The notes beneath the pieces were generated by a model that was given only the letters and a program-made list of their open reading frames with translations, made no database searches and was not told the DNA's origin. A stretch of 64,000 bases of DNA from contig JAKITO010000005.1 in the NCBI GenBank assembly GCA_021648025.1, positions 62,001-126,000 on the forward strand, read 5' to 3'. Numbering within the stretch: position 1 is the stretch's first letter; the number at the start of each line of letters is the position of its first letter. Source of the stretch: Paracoccaceae bacterium (GTDB taxonomy: Bacteria > Pseudomonadota > Alphaproteobacteria > Rhodobacterales > Rhodobacteraceae). The position numbers and the translations under genes are program-made. Positions 42,933-52,717 of the stretch are shown one piece after another.

Positions 42933-44435
42933 TCACTCTTCAATCCCAAATGCCGCGCGGATGCTGCGTTTGGTGCCGGGACCAAAATCGCCGTCGATCC
43001 TGCCGGTGTAAAAGTTGTATTTCTTCAGCTCTTGCTGCAATGCCCGCCGGGTTTGGTTGGTGAACATGGTCGGCCGTTCGGTCAACAGGTTCAGAACATC
43101 CGGGCTTCCTGATCTAAGGGCGGCATAAAGGTAATGCGCGGCATCGGCCGGCCCACGCGATTCGATAAGCCCATCGTCGATCAGGGCGGCAAAGTTGAAT
43201 TGCGCCTGCGGATGGCGCAAATCGGCGGCGCGCTCAAAGAACTTGAGCGCCTTTTGCGGGTTCGGTGGCAGGCCCAATCCGCCTTGATAATGCAAAAATC
43301 CCAGATCATTGATCGCATCGGCAAATCCCTGATCCGCCGCCGTCTGATAAAGAATTAACGAACGATCTTCGTCCACCTCAACCCCGGTGCCACGTTCAAA
43401 CAGTTTGGCCAGTTCATACTGCGCCTCGGGCGAACCAGAGGCCGCCGCGCGTTCAAAAAAATCTACCGCTGCTCCGGGATCAAACCGGCCTTCGTTTGGG
43501 TTCAGCCGGATATAGGCCAGACCCAGCATCGAGCGGGTATCGCCCTGATTTGCCAGCGCCAAAAGCTGTTCTTCCTGATCCGGGCGCAGCGATGCCCAGG
43601 CATCAAGCGCCGTAACCCCGGCCAGCCCTTGTTGCCCTTCGGCAGCCCCGGCAAGGTAGAATGGTATGCCCGTCAACGAGCCATAGGTATGCGGCTCTTG
43701 GAAATTGGCGGTATCTTTCAGAACCCGGTCACGCACCTGCCGAAACATCAGGCTGATCTCCAGTCCCGGGATTACCATTTTTTCCATCAGCGCCTGAGCA
43801 TAGGGGCTGTTGTCGCCCGTACCGTCCAGTGCAACCTGTCCGTCTTTGGCTGCAAATGCCACCAGCGTACCGCGGTCAGGGTTTGCAGCCGCCAACCCAC
43901 CTCCGCCACGGGTTGATAATTCAGTGTTCGTACCATCCGCCTGGTTTGTTACAGAAGTGTCAATCAAATCCCCCAAGGGATTGTCGCGGCAGGAGTCCAG
44001 TATCACGATCCTCATCTTGCGGGCGCGCTCAACCGTTGTCAGCAACTGGCTGAGGGATATGGACTGGCGCTGCACATCCAGATTCGACTGGATGTCGGCA
44101 TCCACCGGAATCATATAGTTTTCGCCCTGCACTTCCACTCCGTGACCGGCGTAGTAGATCAGCGCCAGTTCGGCGGTTTCGGAACGGAACGAGAAATCGG
44201 CAAGCAGTTGGCGCAGTTCCTCGCCGGTGGAATTCAGCCCAAGGGTGACGTTAAACCCTATGCCTTCAAGCGTTTCCGCCATATCGCGGGCATCATTGAT
44301 GGTGTTATCCAATGTGGGGATTGTTTCATATTCACCAAGCCCCAGCACCAGAGCCACGCGATCGGTGGAGGCAAAAGTTGCGGAGGCCACCAAAGAAATG
44401 GCGACAATGACGATGGACTGCAAAATCTTGTGCAT
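42933..44435 (-). CDS. Secreted caspase-fold protein with Sel1 repeats and peptidoglycan-binding-like end
   Basis: A 500-residue exported protein. A signal peptide (about 1-23) precedes the caspase-like domain, with His98 in YYAGHGVE and Cys149 in VILDSCRDNPL. Sel1-type repeats follow (about 300-430, with SPEAQYELAKLFERGTGVEV and FADAINDLGFLHYQGGLGLP). The C-terminus (about 445-500, RRALQQELKKYNFYTGRIDG then DFGPGTKRSIRAAF) resembles a PG_binding_1 domain. It is a second secreted caspase homologue in this neighbourhood, on the other side of the T6SS. Its job is unknown; wall attachment is inferred from the last domain. Confidence 0.87.
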   Translation of the reverse strand: MHKILQSIVIVAISLVASATFASTDRVALVLGLGEYETIPTLDNTINDARDMAETLEGIGFNVTLGLNSTGEELRQLLADFSFRSETAELALIYYAGHGVEVQGENYMIPVDADIQSNLDVQRQSISLSQLLTTVERARKMRIVILDSCRDNPLGDLIDTSVTNQADGTNTELSTRGGGGLAAANPDRGTLVAFAAKDGQVALDGTGDNSPYAQALMEKMVIPGLEISLMFRQVRDRVLKDTANFQEPHTYGSLTGIPFYLAGAAEGQQGLAGVTALDAWASLRPDQEEQLLALANQGDTRSMLGLAYIRLNPNEGRFDPGAAVDFFERAAASGSPEAQYELAKLFERGTGVEVDEDRSLILYQTAADQGFADAINDLGFLHYQGGLGLPPNPQKALKFFERAADLRHPQAQFNFAALIDDGLIESRGPADAAHYLYAALRSGSPDVLNLLTERPTMFTNQTRRALQQELKKYNFYTGRIDGDFGPGTKRSIRAAFGIEE

Positions 44436-44702
44436 TTTTGTCCCTGACTACCTGAGATTATTACCAGTCGAACTGACTACCTGTGTATTCTATCGCAGTT
44501 CCTGCGAAACAAAAGGCAGGAATACCGGTAGTTTGCCAAACAATTGGTAACCTCTCTGTGAGCCAAACGCCCAAATATGGTGTTTCCAGCCGGGTGAAGC
44601 ACCATTTGACGTAAACCAAAACAGGCTTGTTGCCCCGGCCGGGGCGCGGTGCTATCTGCCCTGCGAACACAAGACTTAACGAATATGCAAGGATTCAAAG
44701 AC

Positions 44703-46097
44703 ATGGCCAACGACTTTATCGTCAAGGATATCAACCTGGCTGAATTTGGCCGTAAAGAGCTGGATATCGCCGAAACCGAAATGCCGGGCCTGATGTCCCT
44801 GCGCCAGGAATATGGCGAGTCTCAGCCGCTGAAAGGCGCGCGGATTGCCGGGTCTTTGCACATGACCATTCAAACCGCCTGTCTGATCGAAACGCTGGTG
44901 GTGCTGGGTGCGGAAGTGCGCTGGGCCTCTTGCAACATCTTTTCCACCCAGGACCACGCGGCGGCGGTGATCGCGGCGGCGGATATCCCGGTGTTTGCCA
45001 TCAAGGGTCAGTCATTGGTGGAACATTGGGATTATCAGGACCGGATATTCCTGTTCGACGAAGGCACCTGCAATCTGATCCTGGACGATGGCGGCGATGC
45101 GACATTGTACATCCTGCTGGGTGCCCGCGCCGAAGCCGGGGAAACGGATTTGTTGGAAGTGCCGACATCCGAAGAGGAAGAGGCGATTTTTGCCCAGATC
45201 AAAAAGCGCATGGCCTCAAGCCCCGGATGGTTCACCAAACAGCGTGACGCCATCAAAGGTGTGTCGGAAGAGACGACAACCGGCGTTCATCGTCTGTACG
45301 AATTGATGAACAAGGGGCAACTGCCCTTCCCGGCGATCAATGTGAACGATAGCGTCACCAAGTCAAAGTTCGACAATAAATACGGCTGTAAGGAATCGCT
45401 GGTCGACGGTATCCGCCGCGCCACCGACACCATGATGGCCGGTAAAACGGCGGTTGTTTGTGGTTACGGCGACGTTGGCAAAGGTTCGGCTGCGTCTCTT
45501 AGTGGGGCAGGCGCGCGGGTGAAAGTCACTGAAATAGACCCGATTTGCGCGCTTCAGGCGGCGATGGACGGCTATGAGGTGACAACGCTTGAGGATACCC
45601 TGACCACAGCCGACATCTTTATCACCACCACCGGTAACAAGGACGTGATCCGCATCGAACATATGCGCGAGATGAAGGATATGGCGATTGTCGGCAATAT
45701 CGGCCATTTCGACAATGAAATTCAGGTGGCGGCGCTGAAGAACCACAAATGGACCAACATCAAGGAACAGGTGGATATGATCGAGATGCCTTCGGGCAAC
45801 CGGATCATCCTGTTGTCCGAGGGTCGGTTGCTGAACCTTGGTAACGCCACCGGACACCCCAGTTTCGTGATGTCGGCCAGTTTCACCAATCAGGTTCTGG
45901 CGCAGATCGAACTGTGGACCAAAGGTGATGAATACAAGAACGAGGTTTATATCCTGCCCAAACATCTGGACGAAAAGGTCGCGCGCCTGCATCTGGACCG
46001 GATTGGCGTGAAGCTCAGCAAGCTGAGCAATGAGCAGGCGTCGTATCTCGGCATTTCTGCTGATGGGCCGTATAAGCCAGAGCATTACCGCTATTAG
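44703..46097 (+). CDS. ahcY: S-adenosylhomocysteine hydrolase
   Basis: A 464-residue SAHase that splits S-adenosylhomocysteine into adenosine and homocysteine in the methyl cycle. The N-terminus [20 protein letters not shown] is typical. The substrate region [20 protein letters not shown], the NAD-binding [10 protein letters not shown] and the C-terminal [12 protein letters not shown] and PYKPEHYRY are all intact. The ATG at 44703 is preceded by AAGGA. I saw no clear SAH or SAM riboswitch in the 267-base region upstream. A GC hairpin stands after the stop. Confidence 0.97.
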   Translation: MANDFIVKDINLAEFGRKELDIAETEMPGLMSLRQEYGESQPLKGARIAGSLHMTIQTACLIETLVVLGAEVRWASCNIFSTQDHAAAVIAAADIPVFAIKGQSLVEHWDYQDRIFLFDEGTCNLILDDGGDATLYILLGARAEAGETDLLEVPTSEEEEAIFAQIKKRMASSPGWFTKQRDAIKGVSEETTTGVHRLYELMNKGQLPFPAINVNDSVTKSKFDNKYGCKESLVDGIRRATDTMMAGKTAVVCGYGDVGKGSAASLSGAGARVKVTEIDPICALQAAMDGYEVTTLEDTLTTADIFITTTGNKDVIRIEHMREMKDMAIVGNIGHFDNEIQVAALKNHKWTNIKEQVDMIEMPSGNRIILLSEGRLLNLGNATGHPSFVMSASFTNQVLAQIELWTKGDEYKNEVYILPKHLDEKVARLHLDRIGVKLSKLSNEQASYLGISADGPYKPEHYRY

Positions 46098-46107
46098 ATC
46101 GAAAACA

Positions 46108-46139
46108 ACCGCGCCGCTGAAGATATTTGGCGGCGCGGT
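46108..46139 (+). terminator. GC-rich hairpin after ahcY
   Basis: A perfect 10-bp stem, ACCGCGCCGC/GCGGCGCGGT (46108-46117 and 46130-46139), with a 12-base loop. No T tract follows on the plus strand; the minus-strand exit is TTGTTTTC. It may act as a terminator or an mRNA end stabiliser. Confidence 0.5.
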
Positions 46140-46298
46140 CACCAACAAGCGAAACATTTCGACACGCATTGTTGAAGGCCCGCCTCTTTTGGCGTGATCC
46201 CGCAACATCTATGTATCCTCGATATTCAAGTGGGCTTTTGCCAGGCGGCTCTTTCACAAGTCGCTGCATTGCCGACCAGATATAACCGAGGAGCAACT

Positions 46299-46796
46299 AT
46301 GAACTTACCATTGAACCGCCGTCTTTTTATGGTCGGTGCCGCGGCTATAGCTGTGTCCGGCCCTGCCTTTGCCAACACGACACATATCGTGGAAATGCTG
46401 AACAGGCATCCGGACAACAAAAAGCTGCGCAATGTGTTTTCACCCAGCGTCCTAAAGGTACAGCCCGGTGATACGATCACGTTCATGCCGACGGACAAAG
46501 GCCACAACAGCGTTTCAATCGACGGGATGATGCCTAAAGGCGCATCCGGCTGGAAAGGCAAGAACAGCAAGGAAGTGTCGGTGACTTTGGACCTGCCGGG
46601 TATATATGGGTACAAATGCCAGCCGCATTATGGCTTGGGCATGGTCGGTGTGATCATTGTCGAAGGCGAAGGCATGGGCGGCAATCTTGACGCCGCCAAA
46701 GACGTCAAACAGCGCGGCAAGGCCAAGGCGGCTTTTGTCGATCATTGGGATCAGATCAAGGCGCAGGGTTTGCTTACACCGCCTGCTGAACAATAG
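46299..46796 (+). CDS. Pseudoazurin, periplasmic blue copper electron carrier
   Basis: A 165-residue cupredoxin. A twin-arginine-like signal peptide (NRRLFMVGAAAIAVSG, about 5-26) precedes the mature domain. Copper ligands fit the family: His in DKGHNSVS, then Cys and His in GYKCQPHYG and Met in GLGM. Pseudoazurins donate electrons to nitrite or nitrous oxide reductases, but no denitrification genes are in view. The ATG at 46299 follows GAGGAG at good spacing. It is followed by a decayed gene on the opposite strand. Confidence 0.93.
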   Translation: MNLPLNRRLFMVGAAAIAVSGPAFANTTHIVEMLNRHPDNKKLRNVFSPSVLKVQPGDTITFMPTDKGHNSVSIDGMMPKGASGWKGKNSKEVSVTLDLPGIYGYKCQPHYGLGMVGVIIVEGEGMGGNLDAAKDVKQRGKAKAAFVDHWDQIKAQGLLTPPAEQ

Positions 46797-46814
46797 CGGT
46801 CTATGTTCCCTTAA

Positions 46815-47103
46815 GGGCTTGGATACCAATCCATGCCCGGCGGGTGTCAGATCAAACATGTTCCAAGGCGGCCAGAGTTGGTCAAGGTGACGGGGGTGGC
46901 CGTCGATATCGGCATGAAAGTTGTTGCCTGAACTGACAAGAACCTCAGATTGTCCCACCCCCGGTCTTTCGCCAATGCCGCCAACTGCGCAGGCGTTGGC
47001 GCAGCAACCACTGCAAAATCCAGGCCTTGACCAAAATGCACCAACTGGCCATTCAGCCCATCCAACAATGAAACACACATCGGGCAGGTTCCGGCGCAAA
47101 CGT
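46815..47103 (-). pseudogene. Remnant of a DUF899 (thioredoxin-like) gene
   Basis: In one minus frame (about 47103-46940) the DNA encodes CAGTCPMCVSLLDGLNGQLV and FAVVAAPTPAQLAALAKDRG, followed by WDNLRFL. This matches the DUF899 family, including its CxxC-like active site. After a frameshift near 46940 the other frame continues NNFHADIDGHPRHLDQLWPP then WNMFDLTPAGHG, the family C-terminus. The segment normally between these is missing, and the N-terminal half is also absent. It is therefore a truncated, frameshifted pseudogene. Confidence 0.75.
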
Positions 47104-47260
47104 TAAATCGGATCGGTTCTATCCTGATATATCAGTTTTCAAACCTGCAAGAGTTCGCCGTTTCACCTTCAAAATTAATTCCCCTTTGTTTTGGCCGATT
47201 TGGACGTTAATAATCTGCTTAAGGTCACTGAGGCCTGTGCAATCAATTTGGGAGATTAAT

Positions 47261-47602
47261 ATGGGAAAACGTGACGATTTAATCGCACAATATGCGGATG
47301 ATCTTAAAAACAAATGCAAGATGACGCCAGACATGGACCTTTTGACCAAGGTGACAATTGGCTGTGGCCCGGCGATTTACAACGCCGACGCCTCTACCGT
47401 GGCAGGCAGCCAGCAAAGTGAGCTTGAGACGGTAAAGGACAACTTTCTGATCAAGAAACTGGGTCTGGCGGATGGTCCAAAGCTGATGGAGGGCATCAAT
47501 TCCGTCATCGAGATCTATGGCAAATCCGAGCGTAACAAATACCGCGCGGTGGTCTATTACATGCTGACCAAGCATTTCGGCAAAGAGTCTGTTTACGGCT
47601 AA
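47261..47602 (+). CDS. DUF2853 family protein
   Basis: A 113-residue soluble protein beginning MGKRDDLIAQYADDLKNKCK, with NADASTVAGSQQSELETVKD and ending YYMLTKHFGKESVYG, as in the DUF2853 family. It is helical and acidic-basic mixed, without a signal peptide. The function is unknown. The ATG at 47261 follows GGGAG; an upstream in-frame start is less likely. A strong terminator follows. Confidence 0.88.
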   Translation: MGKRDDLIAQYADDLKNKCKMTPDMDLLTKVTIGCGPAIYNADASTVAGSQQSELETVKDNFLIKKLGLADGPKLMEGINSVIEIYGKSERNKYRAVVYYMLTKHFGKESVYG

Positions 47603-47624
47603 GCAGAACCCAACCAGAAACACC

Positions 47625-47660
47625 AAAACGCCCGCCATCCGCCGCGGGCGTTTTGCATTT
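47625..47660 (+). terminator. Rho-independent terminator after the DUF2853 gene
   Basis: A perfect 11-bp stem, AAAACGCCCGC/GCGGGCGTTTT (47625-47635 and 47644-47654), with an 8-base loop and a T-rich exit (TTTTGCATTTT). A clear terminator that also works in the opposite direction because the stem begins with AAAA. Confidence 0.88.
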
Positions 47661-47841
47661 TAGTCTAATCCAACGGGCTTACTGTTTGCTCTGAGCCAGA
47701 TAATCGCGTTAGAACTAACCTACGACCAGGACGGTCGGGACCTTAAGTTTTCAGAACACGTGTGGTGAGTAGGTAGCACGTGGGGTGAAGGGAAGGTCCT
47801 GGCTTGTGTTCCGGGGCCTTCCCGATTTCTTGTCCGAAATC

Positions 47842-48264
47842 TCAGTCGGACTTTGTTTGCCCCATGTCGCAGACCACGCCCCATTCCGCGCCGCTGACCG
47901 GTTGCACCGACAGGCGCGAATTTTTGACCAGTACCATATCACTCAGCCGGTCGTCGGCTTTGATCTGTCCCAACGTCACCGGAGCCTCAAAGCTACGCAC
48001 CGCCCTGATATCCACGCATTCCCAGCGTTCGTCGTCGGTGGTGCTGTCGGGATGGGCCATGGTGCAGACCTCAACAATCCCGACAACCGCCTTTTCCCTT
48101 TGCGAATGGTAAAAAAATCCGCGATCACCAACCTGCATGGCGCGCATGAAATTGCGCGCCTGATAGTTGCGCACACCGTCCCATTCTTCGCCCGCATCCC
48201 CTTTGGCCAATTGATCGTCCCAGCCCCAGGTCGACGGCTCAGATTTGAACAGCCAGTATGCCAT
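47842..48264 (-). CDS. EVE domain protein
   Basis: A 140-residue EVE-domain protein (PUA-like fold). It has MAYWLFKSEPSTWGWDDQLA at the start, DGVRNYQARNFMRAMQVGDR and GFFYHSQRE in the middle, and LVKNSRLSVQPVS near the end. EVE proteins bind modified bases in DNA or RNA, but no native substrate is known for this one. The start at 48264 overlaps the YciI stop by one base (TGATG), so they are coupled. Confidence 0.93.
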   Translation of the reverse strand: MAYWLFKSEPSTWGWDDQLAKGDAGEEWDGVRNYQARNFMRAMQVGDRGFFYHSQREKAVVGIVEVCTMAHPDSTTDDERWECVDIRAVRSFEAPVTLGQIKADDRLSDMVLVKNSRLSVQPVSGAEWGVVCDMGQTKSD

Positions 48265-48536
48265 CAGCCAATCACCTTTTTCCATTCGATCAGGTCCACC
48301 CGGTCAAACAACCCGGCCTTGGCATAAGGGTCATTGTCGGCCCACACCCGTGCCGCCGCCATATCTGCCAGGTTCAGAATAACCAGTGAACCGGCCATAC
48401 CGCCAGTATCATCCAGAAGCGGCCCAGCCATGGACACAACGCCGGTAGACTCGATATAGGACAGATGATCGGCGCGGTTATCCTTGCGGATCTCAAGTGC
48501 GCCGGGTTTGTCGTGGGCCATCAGGGCAAACAGCAT
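48264..48536 (-). CDS. YciI family protein
   Basis: A 90-residue YciI-like protein of the ferredoxin-like dimeric alpha/beta-barrel type: MLFALMAHDKPGALEIRKDN, MAGPLLDDTGGMAGSLVIL, and DPYAKAGLFDRVDLIEWKK. The His-Asp pair of the family (AHDKPG) is present. The biochemical role is unsettled. It lies between gpsA and the EVE gene. Confidence 0.9.
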   Translation of the reverse strand: MLFALMAHDKPGALEIRKDNRADHLSYIESTGVVSMAGPLLDDTGGMAGSLVILNLADMAAARVWADNDPYAKAGLFDRVDLIEWKKVIG

Positions 48537-48537
48537 A

Positions 48538-49500
48538 TCATTCTTCCTTCAAGGGGCGTGCCAGCAATTCAGCCATTGCGCCGGTTATAGTCAAACTCTG
48601 GTCGATCAGCCCAACAACACATCGGGTAATCGGCATCTCAATCCCATGCATTTTCGCCAGCCCCATCACCGCCCGTGCCGTGGCGGCACCTTCGACCGTG
48701 ATGGTTGCATCAAAGACATTTTGCTGGCCAATTGACAGGCCCAACTGATAATTCCGCGACTGTTCCGAGGTGCAGGTCAGTGCCAGGTCACCAAACCCGG
48801 ACAGCCCGGCCATGGTTTCCGCCTGCGCGCCCAGGGTGATGGCCATACGCAACATTTCGGCATAGCCCCGCGTCATCAAAGCGGCGCGGGCGCTGACCCC
48901 CAGACCGGCACCCATGACGGCACCACAAGCGATGGCCATGACATTTTTCAACGCGCCGCCCAGTTCGGCACCGATGGTGTCAGTTGTACGGTAAAGGCGC
49001 AGATTGGCCCTGCTTAGGCCCTGTTGCAAGGCCTGCCCAAGGGCCTCATCCTTGCAGGCAAGGGTCAGGGCGGTTGGCAGCCCATGGGCGATATCAGCGG
49101 CAAACCCGGGACCAGTCAAAAGTGCGGAACGCGCACCCGGTAACACCTTGGATATGACTGCCAACGGTCCTAACCCGGTATCCAGTTCGATCCCCTTGCA
49201 ACATGCGACAAGGGTGGCCTGTGACAAATGCCTGGCGTGGGTTGTCAGAACCCCGCGCAATTGCTGCATGGGCACGGCCAAAAGAAGTGTGGAATAATTC
49301 AAAAATGAGTCTAATTCGCACGAAATGCCAATATTTTCGGGCAAAGTGATCCCCGGCAAACGCGCAGCATTCTGTTTTTCGGCCCGCATAAGTGCTGCAT
49401 GATCCGCCGACCGGGACCAAAGCCGTACCGGCCCGTTTCCGGCCAGTGAAATCGCCAAAGCCGTGCCAAATGCCCCTGCTCCAATGACTGCGATACTCAT
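48538..49500 (-). CDS. gpsA: NAD(P)H-dependent glycerol-3-phosphate dehydrogenase
   Basis: A 320-residue enzyme that makes sn-glycerol 3-phosphate from dihydroxyacetone phosphate for phospholipids. The N-terminal nucleotide fold [10 protein letters not shown] (about 6-15), the middle [20 protein letters not shown] and the catalytic Lys in [15 protein letters not shown] are present, as is the [20 protein letters not shown] motif. The start overlaps the tsaD stop (ATGA). Confidence 0.96.
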   Translation of the reverse strand: MSIAVIGAGAFGTALAISLAGNGPVRLWSRSADHAALMRAEKQNAARLPGITLPENIGISCELDSFLNYSTLLLAVPMQQLRGVLTTHARHLSQATLVACCKGIELDTGLGPLAVISKVLPGARSALLTGPGFAADIAHGLPTALTLACKDEALGQALQQGLSRANLRLYRTTDTIGAELGGALKNVMAIACGAVMGAGLGVSARAALMTRGYAEMLRMAITLGAQAETMAGLSGFGDLALTCTSEQSRNYQLGLSIGQQNVFDATITVEGAATARAVMGLAKMHGIEMPITRCVVGLIDQSLTITGAMAELLARPLKEE

Positions 49501-50594
49501 GCCTTGGCCCCCTTCTTGCCGCTTCCAAGTATTGCGGGGCTGGTTTTATCCAACGGCCACCTTGGGCGGGCCATCAGGTCCAGACCATCCCGGTGACCAG
49601 CTTTGAACAGCTCCAGTCCTGCATAAGCGATCATCGCGCCATTATCGGTACAAAGTGCCAGAGGTGGGGCGTGGAACGCGACACCGTTTTCTGCACAAAC
49701 AGTCTCTAAGCCGCGCCGAATAGCGGTATTTGCCGCAACACCACCAGCGACCGCAAAGCTGGGAACGGCGGGATTGTCCCGAAGATAAATCCGAATGCCC
49801 CGTTGGGTTTTCTTGGACAGAACATCGACGACTGCCTGTTGGAAACCGGCACAGATATCGGCGCGATCTTTCTGGGTCAGCCCGCCTTTGACGGCAATGA
49901 TCTGATCACGCTGACGCAGCAACGCGGTTTTCAAGCCCGAGAAGGACAGATTGCAATCGTCCCGGTCCAGCAAGGGCCGGGGAAAGCGGAATCTTTTGGG
50001 ATCGCCTTGCCTTGCCTCATTCTCAATTGCTGGGCCGCCGGGTTGGGTCAGACCCAGCAGGCGTGCAGATTTGTCGAACGCTTCGCCCGGGGCATCGTCG
50101 ATGGTGCCACCCAGCCGGGTAAACGCATCGGGGCCGTTTACTTGCAAAAACTGACAATGCCCGCCGGACACCAGCAGCATCAGATAGGGATAGGCAATTG
50201 CATCCGTCAAACGCGGCGTCAGGGCATGACCGGCCAGGTGGTTCACACCGATCAATGGCAACCCGGTCGCCGCACTTATCCCTTTGGCGCACATCACCCC
50301 TGACAAAACTCCGCCAATCAGCCCAGGCCCTGCCGTCACGGCAATTGCGTCGATATCACCCAGTGTCAGAGCCGCATCGCGCAAAGCCTCAACCACACAC
50401 AGGTCAAGTTTTTCGGCATGTGCCCGGGCCGCGATTTCGGGTACAATACCGCCATATGCGCTGTGCAATTCCGCCTGCCCATAGACCACCGAGGCCAGGA
50501 TCTCAGGCAGTTCACCCCCGGTTTGGCGCACCACGCCAACGGCCGTATCATCACAACTGCTTTCCAGTCCCAGAATGGTCAGTGTTTGCGTCAT
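49497..50594 (-). CDS. tsaD: tRNA N6-threonylcarbamoyladenosine transferase TsaD
   Basis: A 365-residue TsaD/Gcp of the ASKHA fold, which forms t6A at position 37 of ANN-decoding tRNAs. It contains [16 protein letters not shown], the metal-binding [17 protein letters not shown] and the C-terminal [12 protein letters not shown]. The ATG at 50594 is chosen so that the protein begins [13 protein letters not shown]. It heads a minus-strand operon with gpsA, the YciI gene and the EVE gene, and is divergent from hemD. Confidence 0.97.
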   Translation of the reverse strand: MTQTLTILGLESSCDDTAVGVVRQTGGELPEILASVVYGQAELHSAYGGIVPEIAARAHAEKLDLCVVEALRDAALTLGDIDAIAVTAGPGLIGGVLSGVMCAKGISAATGLPLIGVNHLAGHALTPRLTDAIAYPYLMLLVSGGHCQFLQVNGPDAFTRLGGTIDDAPGEAFDKSARLLGLTQPGGPAIENEARQGDPKRFRFPRPLLDRDDCNLSFSGLKTALLRQRDQIIAVKGGLTQKDRADICAGFQQAVVDVLSKKTQRGIRIYLRDNPAVPSFAVAGGVAANTAIRRGLETVCAENGVAFHAPPLALCTDNGAMIAYAGLELFKAGHRDGLDLMARPRWPLDKTSPAILGSGKKGAKA

Positions 50595-50691
50595 TATCCC
50601 CAAACCGTTGCATCATCTTGCGTCGGGGGGTAACACTCTAACCCTTGGCAAACAATGCAAACAACACAGACAAACAAAACTGAGGCCACGG

Positions 50692-51420
50692 ATGCTGACC
50701 TTGTTGATGACCCGCCCGTTAGAGTCTGCAAAGCAATTTGTGGCCCAATTACCGGCTGAGACGCGGGGTTTGGTCACGCCGATATATTCGCCATTGATTG
50801 ACATTGTGCCCAGTGTCACTGCGTTGGACTTTGGCAATGCGCGCGGATTGGTATTCACCTCGGCCAATGGCGTCAGGATCGCCGCCGGGCTGAATGATCA
50901 GCGCCATATCCCTTGTTACTGCGTCGGCAAGGCGACAACCCAAACCGCCCGTCAGGCCGGATGGCAGGCAGAGTATATGGGTGAAAATTCTGACGCGCTG
51001 ATCCGCACGTTGCACCAAAACCGCCCCTCAGCCCCGTTGTTGCATATCCGCGGAGCCCACGCGCGCGGTGCTGTGGCGGCGCGATTGACGGCCCTTGGCT
51101 GTGCCACCGTCGATCAGGTGATCTATGATCAACCGCTTCTTGCGTTCAACAACAAGGCCCGTCAGGCGTTGGCCGGCGCTGCGCCGATTCTTGCCCCATT
51201 GTTCTCACCCCGAACGGCGCGACATTTTGCCGATATTGTCTCCTCCAAGGCCCCATTGCTGTTGGTGGGGCTAAGCAAAGCAGTTACAGATCCTGTTAAG
51301 GCATTGAAATACAACAAGCTATGCGTGGCTGAGCAACCCAATACCAAGGCGATGATTCGCTGTATCGTTGCCTTGATCAATGATGCTAAGCGGGTTGAGG
51401 GTGCGGGGCCTGCGCAGTAG
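50692..51420 (+). CDS. hemD: Uroporphyrinogen-III synthase
   Basis: A 242-residue HemD. The protein is poorly conserved but shows MLTLLMTRPLESAKQFVAQL, the FTSANGVRIAAG motif, CVGKATTQTARQAGW and a C-terminal ILAPLFSPRTARHFADIV. The ATG at 50692 follows a short divergent leader. HemD closes hydroxymethylbilane into uroporphyrinogen III. It lies upstream of the Mic60-like and HemY genes, a common order in alphaproteobacteria. Confidence 0.88.
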   Translation: MLTLLMTRPLESAKQFVAQLPAETRGLVTPIYSPLIDIVPSVTALDFGNARGLVFTSANGVRIAAGLNDQRHIPCYCVGKATTQTARQAGWQAEYMGENSDALIRTLHQNRPSAPLLHIRGAHARGAVAARLTALGCATVDQVIYDQPLLAFNNKARQALAGAAPILAPLFSPRTARHFADIVSSKAPLLLVGLSKAVTDPVKALKYNKLCVAEQPNTKAMIRCIVALINDAKRVEGAGPAQ

Positions 51421-51483
51421 AGTTTCCGCAGTAGAGTTTCCAAGGCGCGGGCAGGTTGATTTAAGATTCGAAGGGTTCTCAAA

Positions 51484-52707
51484 GTGGCAAAAACCAGCAA
51501 ACCAGTGCGTAAGATCACAAAGCCCGAATCGGACAAGCCCCCTAAACCACGGGCCGAACCAAGCAGTGCTTCGTCGGCGCAAAAACCGGCACAACCAAGC
51601 GCGCCGCCAAACCCAAGTACGACTGCCGACAGACCGGCCGCAAACCCCGGCAAGACACCCCCAGCGACACCCAAAGCCACCCCTAGACGCAGTTCACTGG
51701 TCCCGGCCCTGATCGGCGGTTTTCTGGCGGCTTGCCTCGGGTTCCTGGCAGCTCGTTCAGACATTCTTGATCCGATCCTGCCCGCCGCGCTGAAAGGCCC
51801 GGATTTTGCGGTCATCTCGGCCGAATTGCGGCAGTCGGACAGGCAACAGGCCAGCAATCTGGCGGCGTTAAAGGCTGAACTTGCCGCGATTGAGCCTGCG
51901 GACCTGGCGCCGATAACGGCGCAGATCACGGCCCTTACGGCGGAAAACACGGCGTTAAAGGCTGAATTGACAGCACGCGAGGCGCATCTGCGCGATCTAG
52001 AAGCGCGCCTGAACCCGTTAGATATAAGGTTAAGCGAGCTTGAAAAGCGTCCCATGACCGATGGCGCATCCGAAGCCGCGATTGCCGCTTACGATCGTGA
52101 ATTGGCGGCCCTGAGTGCTGCCATTGCTGCCCAGCGCGCGGATGTGGAAAACCTGATTTCCGAGGCCCGCGCAACCGAGGCCGAGGCCCGCGCCTCAGAG
52201 GAAAATGCCATCATTGTCGCGCGCCGCGCAGATATTCAGGCGGCAATGACCCGCTTGAAAACGGCGCTGGAGAACGGCGCGCCTTACCAACAGGCTCTGG
52301 ATGAAATGGCCAGCGCGGGCATCAACATTCCGGACGTTTTGAAAAAATTGGCGGGCGAAGGTGTCGCCTCACTTGGGGCGTTGGGCGCGGATTTCCCCAA
52401 GGCGGCGCGCGCGGCTTTATCGGCTACTCGGGCCGGGGCGGGCGACAGTGGCGGCATCGCCGGGTTTTTTCAGCGCCAGTTAGGGGCAAGATCGGTTCAA
52501 CCGCGTGAAGGTGACGACCCGGATGCCATCCTGTCGCGTGCCGAAGCAGCGTTGAACGATGGTCAGCTGGATCAGGCACTAAAGGAACTGTCCGGTTTGC
52601 CCGAAGTTGCCCGCGACCAGATGCAAGAGTGGGTCGATCACGCTGCAACCCGACAAACCGCATTGCAGGCGGCGAATGAATTGGCCCAAAGCCTGAACAG
52701 TAATTAA
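51484..52707 (+). CDS. Mic60/mitofilin-like inner-membrane protein (COG4223 type)
   Basis: A 407-residue protein. A disordered Lys/Pro/Ala N-terminus (1-70), one transmembrane helix (about 73-95, LVPALIGGFLAACLGFLAAR), a long coiled coil (about 110-265) and a C-terminal helical domain (about 270-400, APYQQALDEMASAGINIPDV and LKELSGLPEVA) match the alphaproteobacterial relatives of mitochondrial Mic60. Such proteins tubulate intracytoplasmic membranes in some relatives. The start GTG 51484 follows a weak AAGG-like site. The hemD - Mic60 - hemY order supports the call. Confidence 0.88.
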   Translation: MAKTSKPVRKITKPESDKPPKPRAEPSSASSAQKPAQPSAPPNPSTTADRPAANPGKTPPATPKATPRRSSLVPALIGGFLAACLGFLAARSDILDPILPAALKGPDFAVISAELRQSDRQQASNLAALKAELAAIEPADLAPITAQITALTAENTALKAELTAREAHLRDLEARLNPLDIRLSELEKRPMTDGASEAAIAAYDRELAALSAAIAAQRADVENLISEARATEAEARASEENAIIVARRADIQAAMTRLKTALENGAPYQQALDEMASAGINIPDVLKKLAGEGVASLGALGADFPKAARAALSATRAGAGDSGGIAGFFQRQLGARSVQPREGDDPDAILSRAEAALNDGQLDQALKELSGLPEVARDQMQEWVDHAATRQTALQAANELAQSLNSN

Positions 52708-52717
52708 AGGACTTGCC

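Noticed and set aside
44436-44702. Possible SAH/SAM riboswitch before ahcY
   Set aside because: A GCCCCGGCCGGGGC palindrome is present, but I could not place the conserved cores of known SAH or SAM riboswitches. A covariance-model search would decide.
47790-47823. Hairpin near the end of the EVE gene as terminator
   Set aside because: A 10-bp stem (with one G-T pair) forms, but the loop is long and no T tract follows on either strand.
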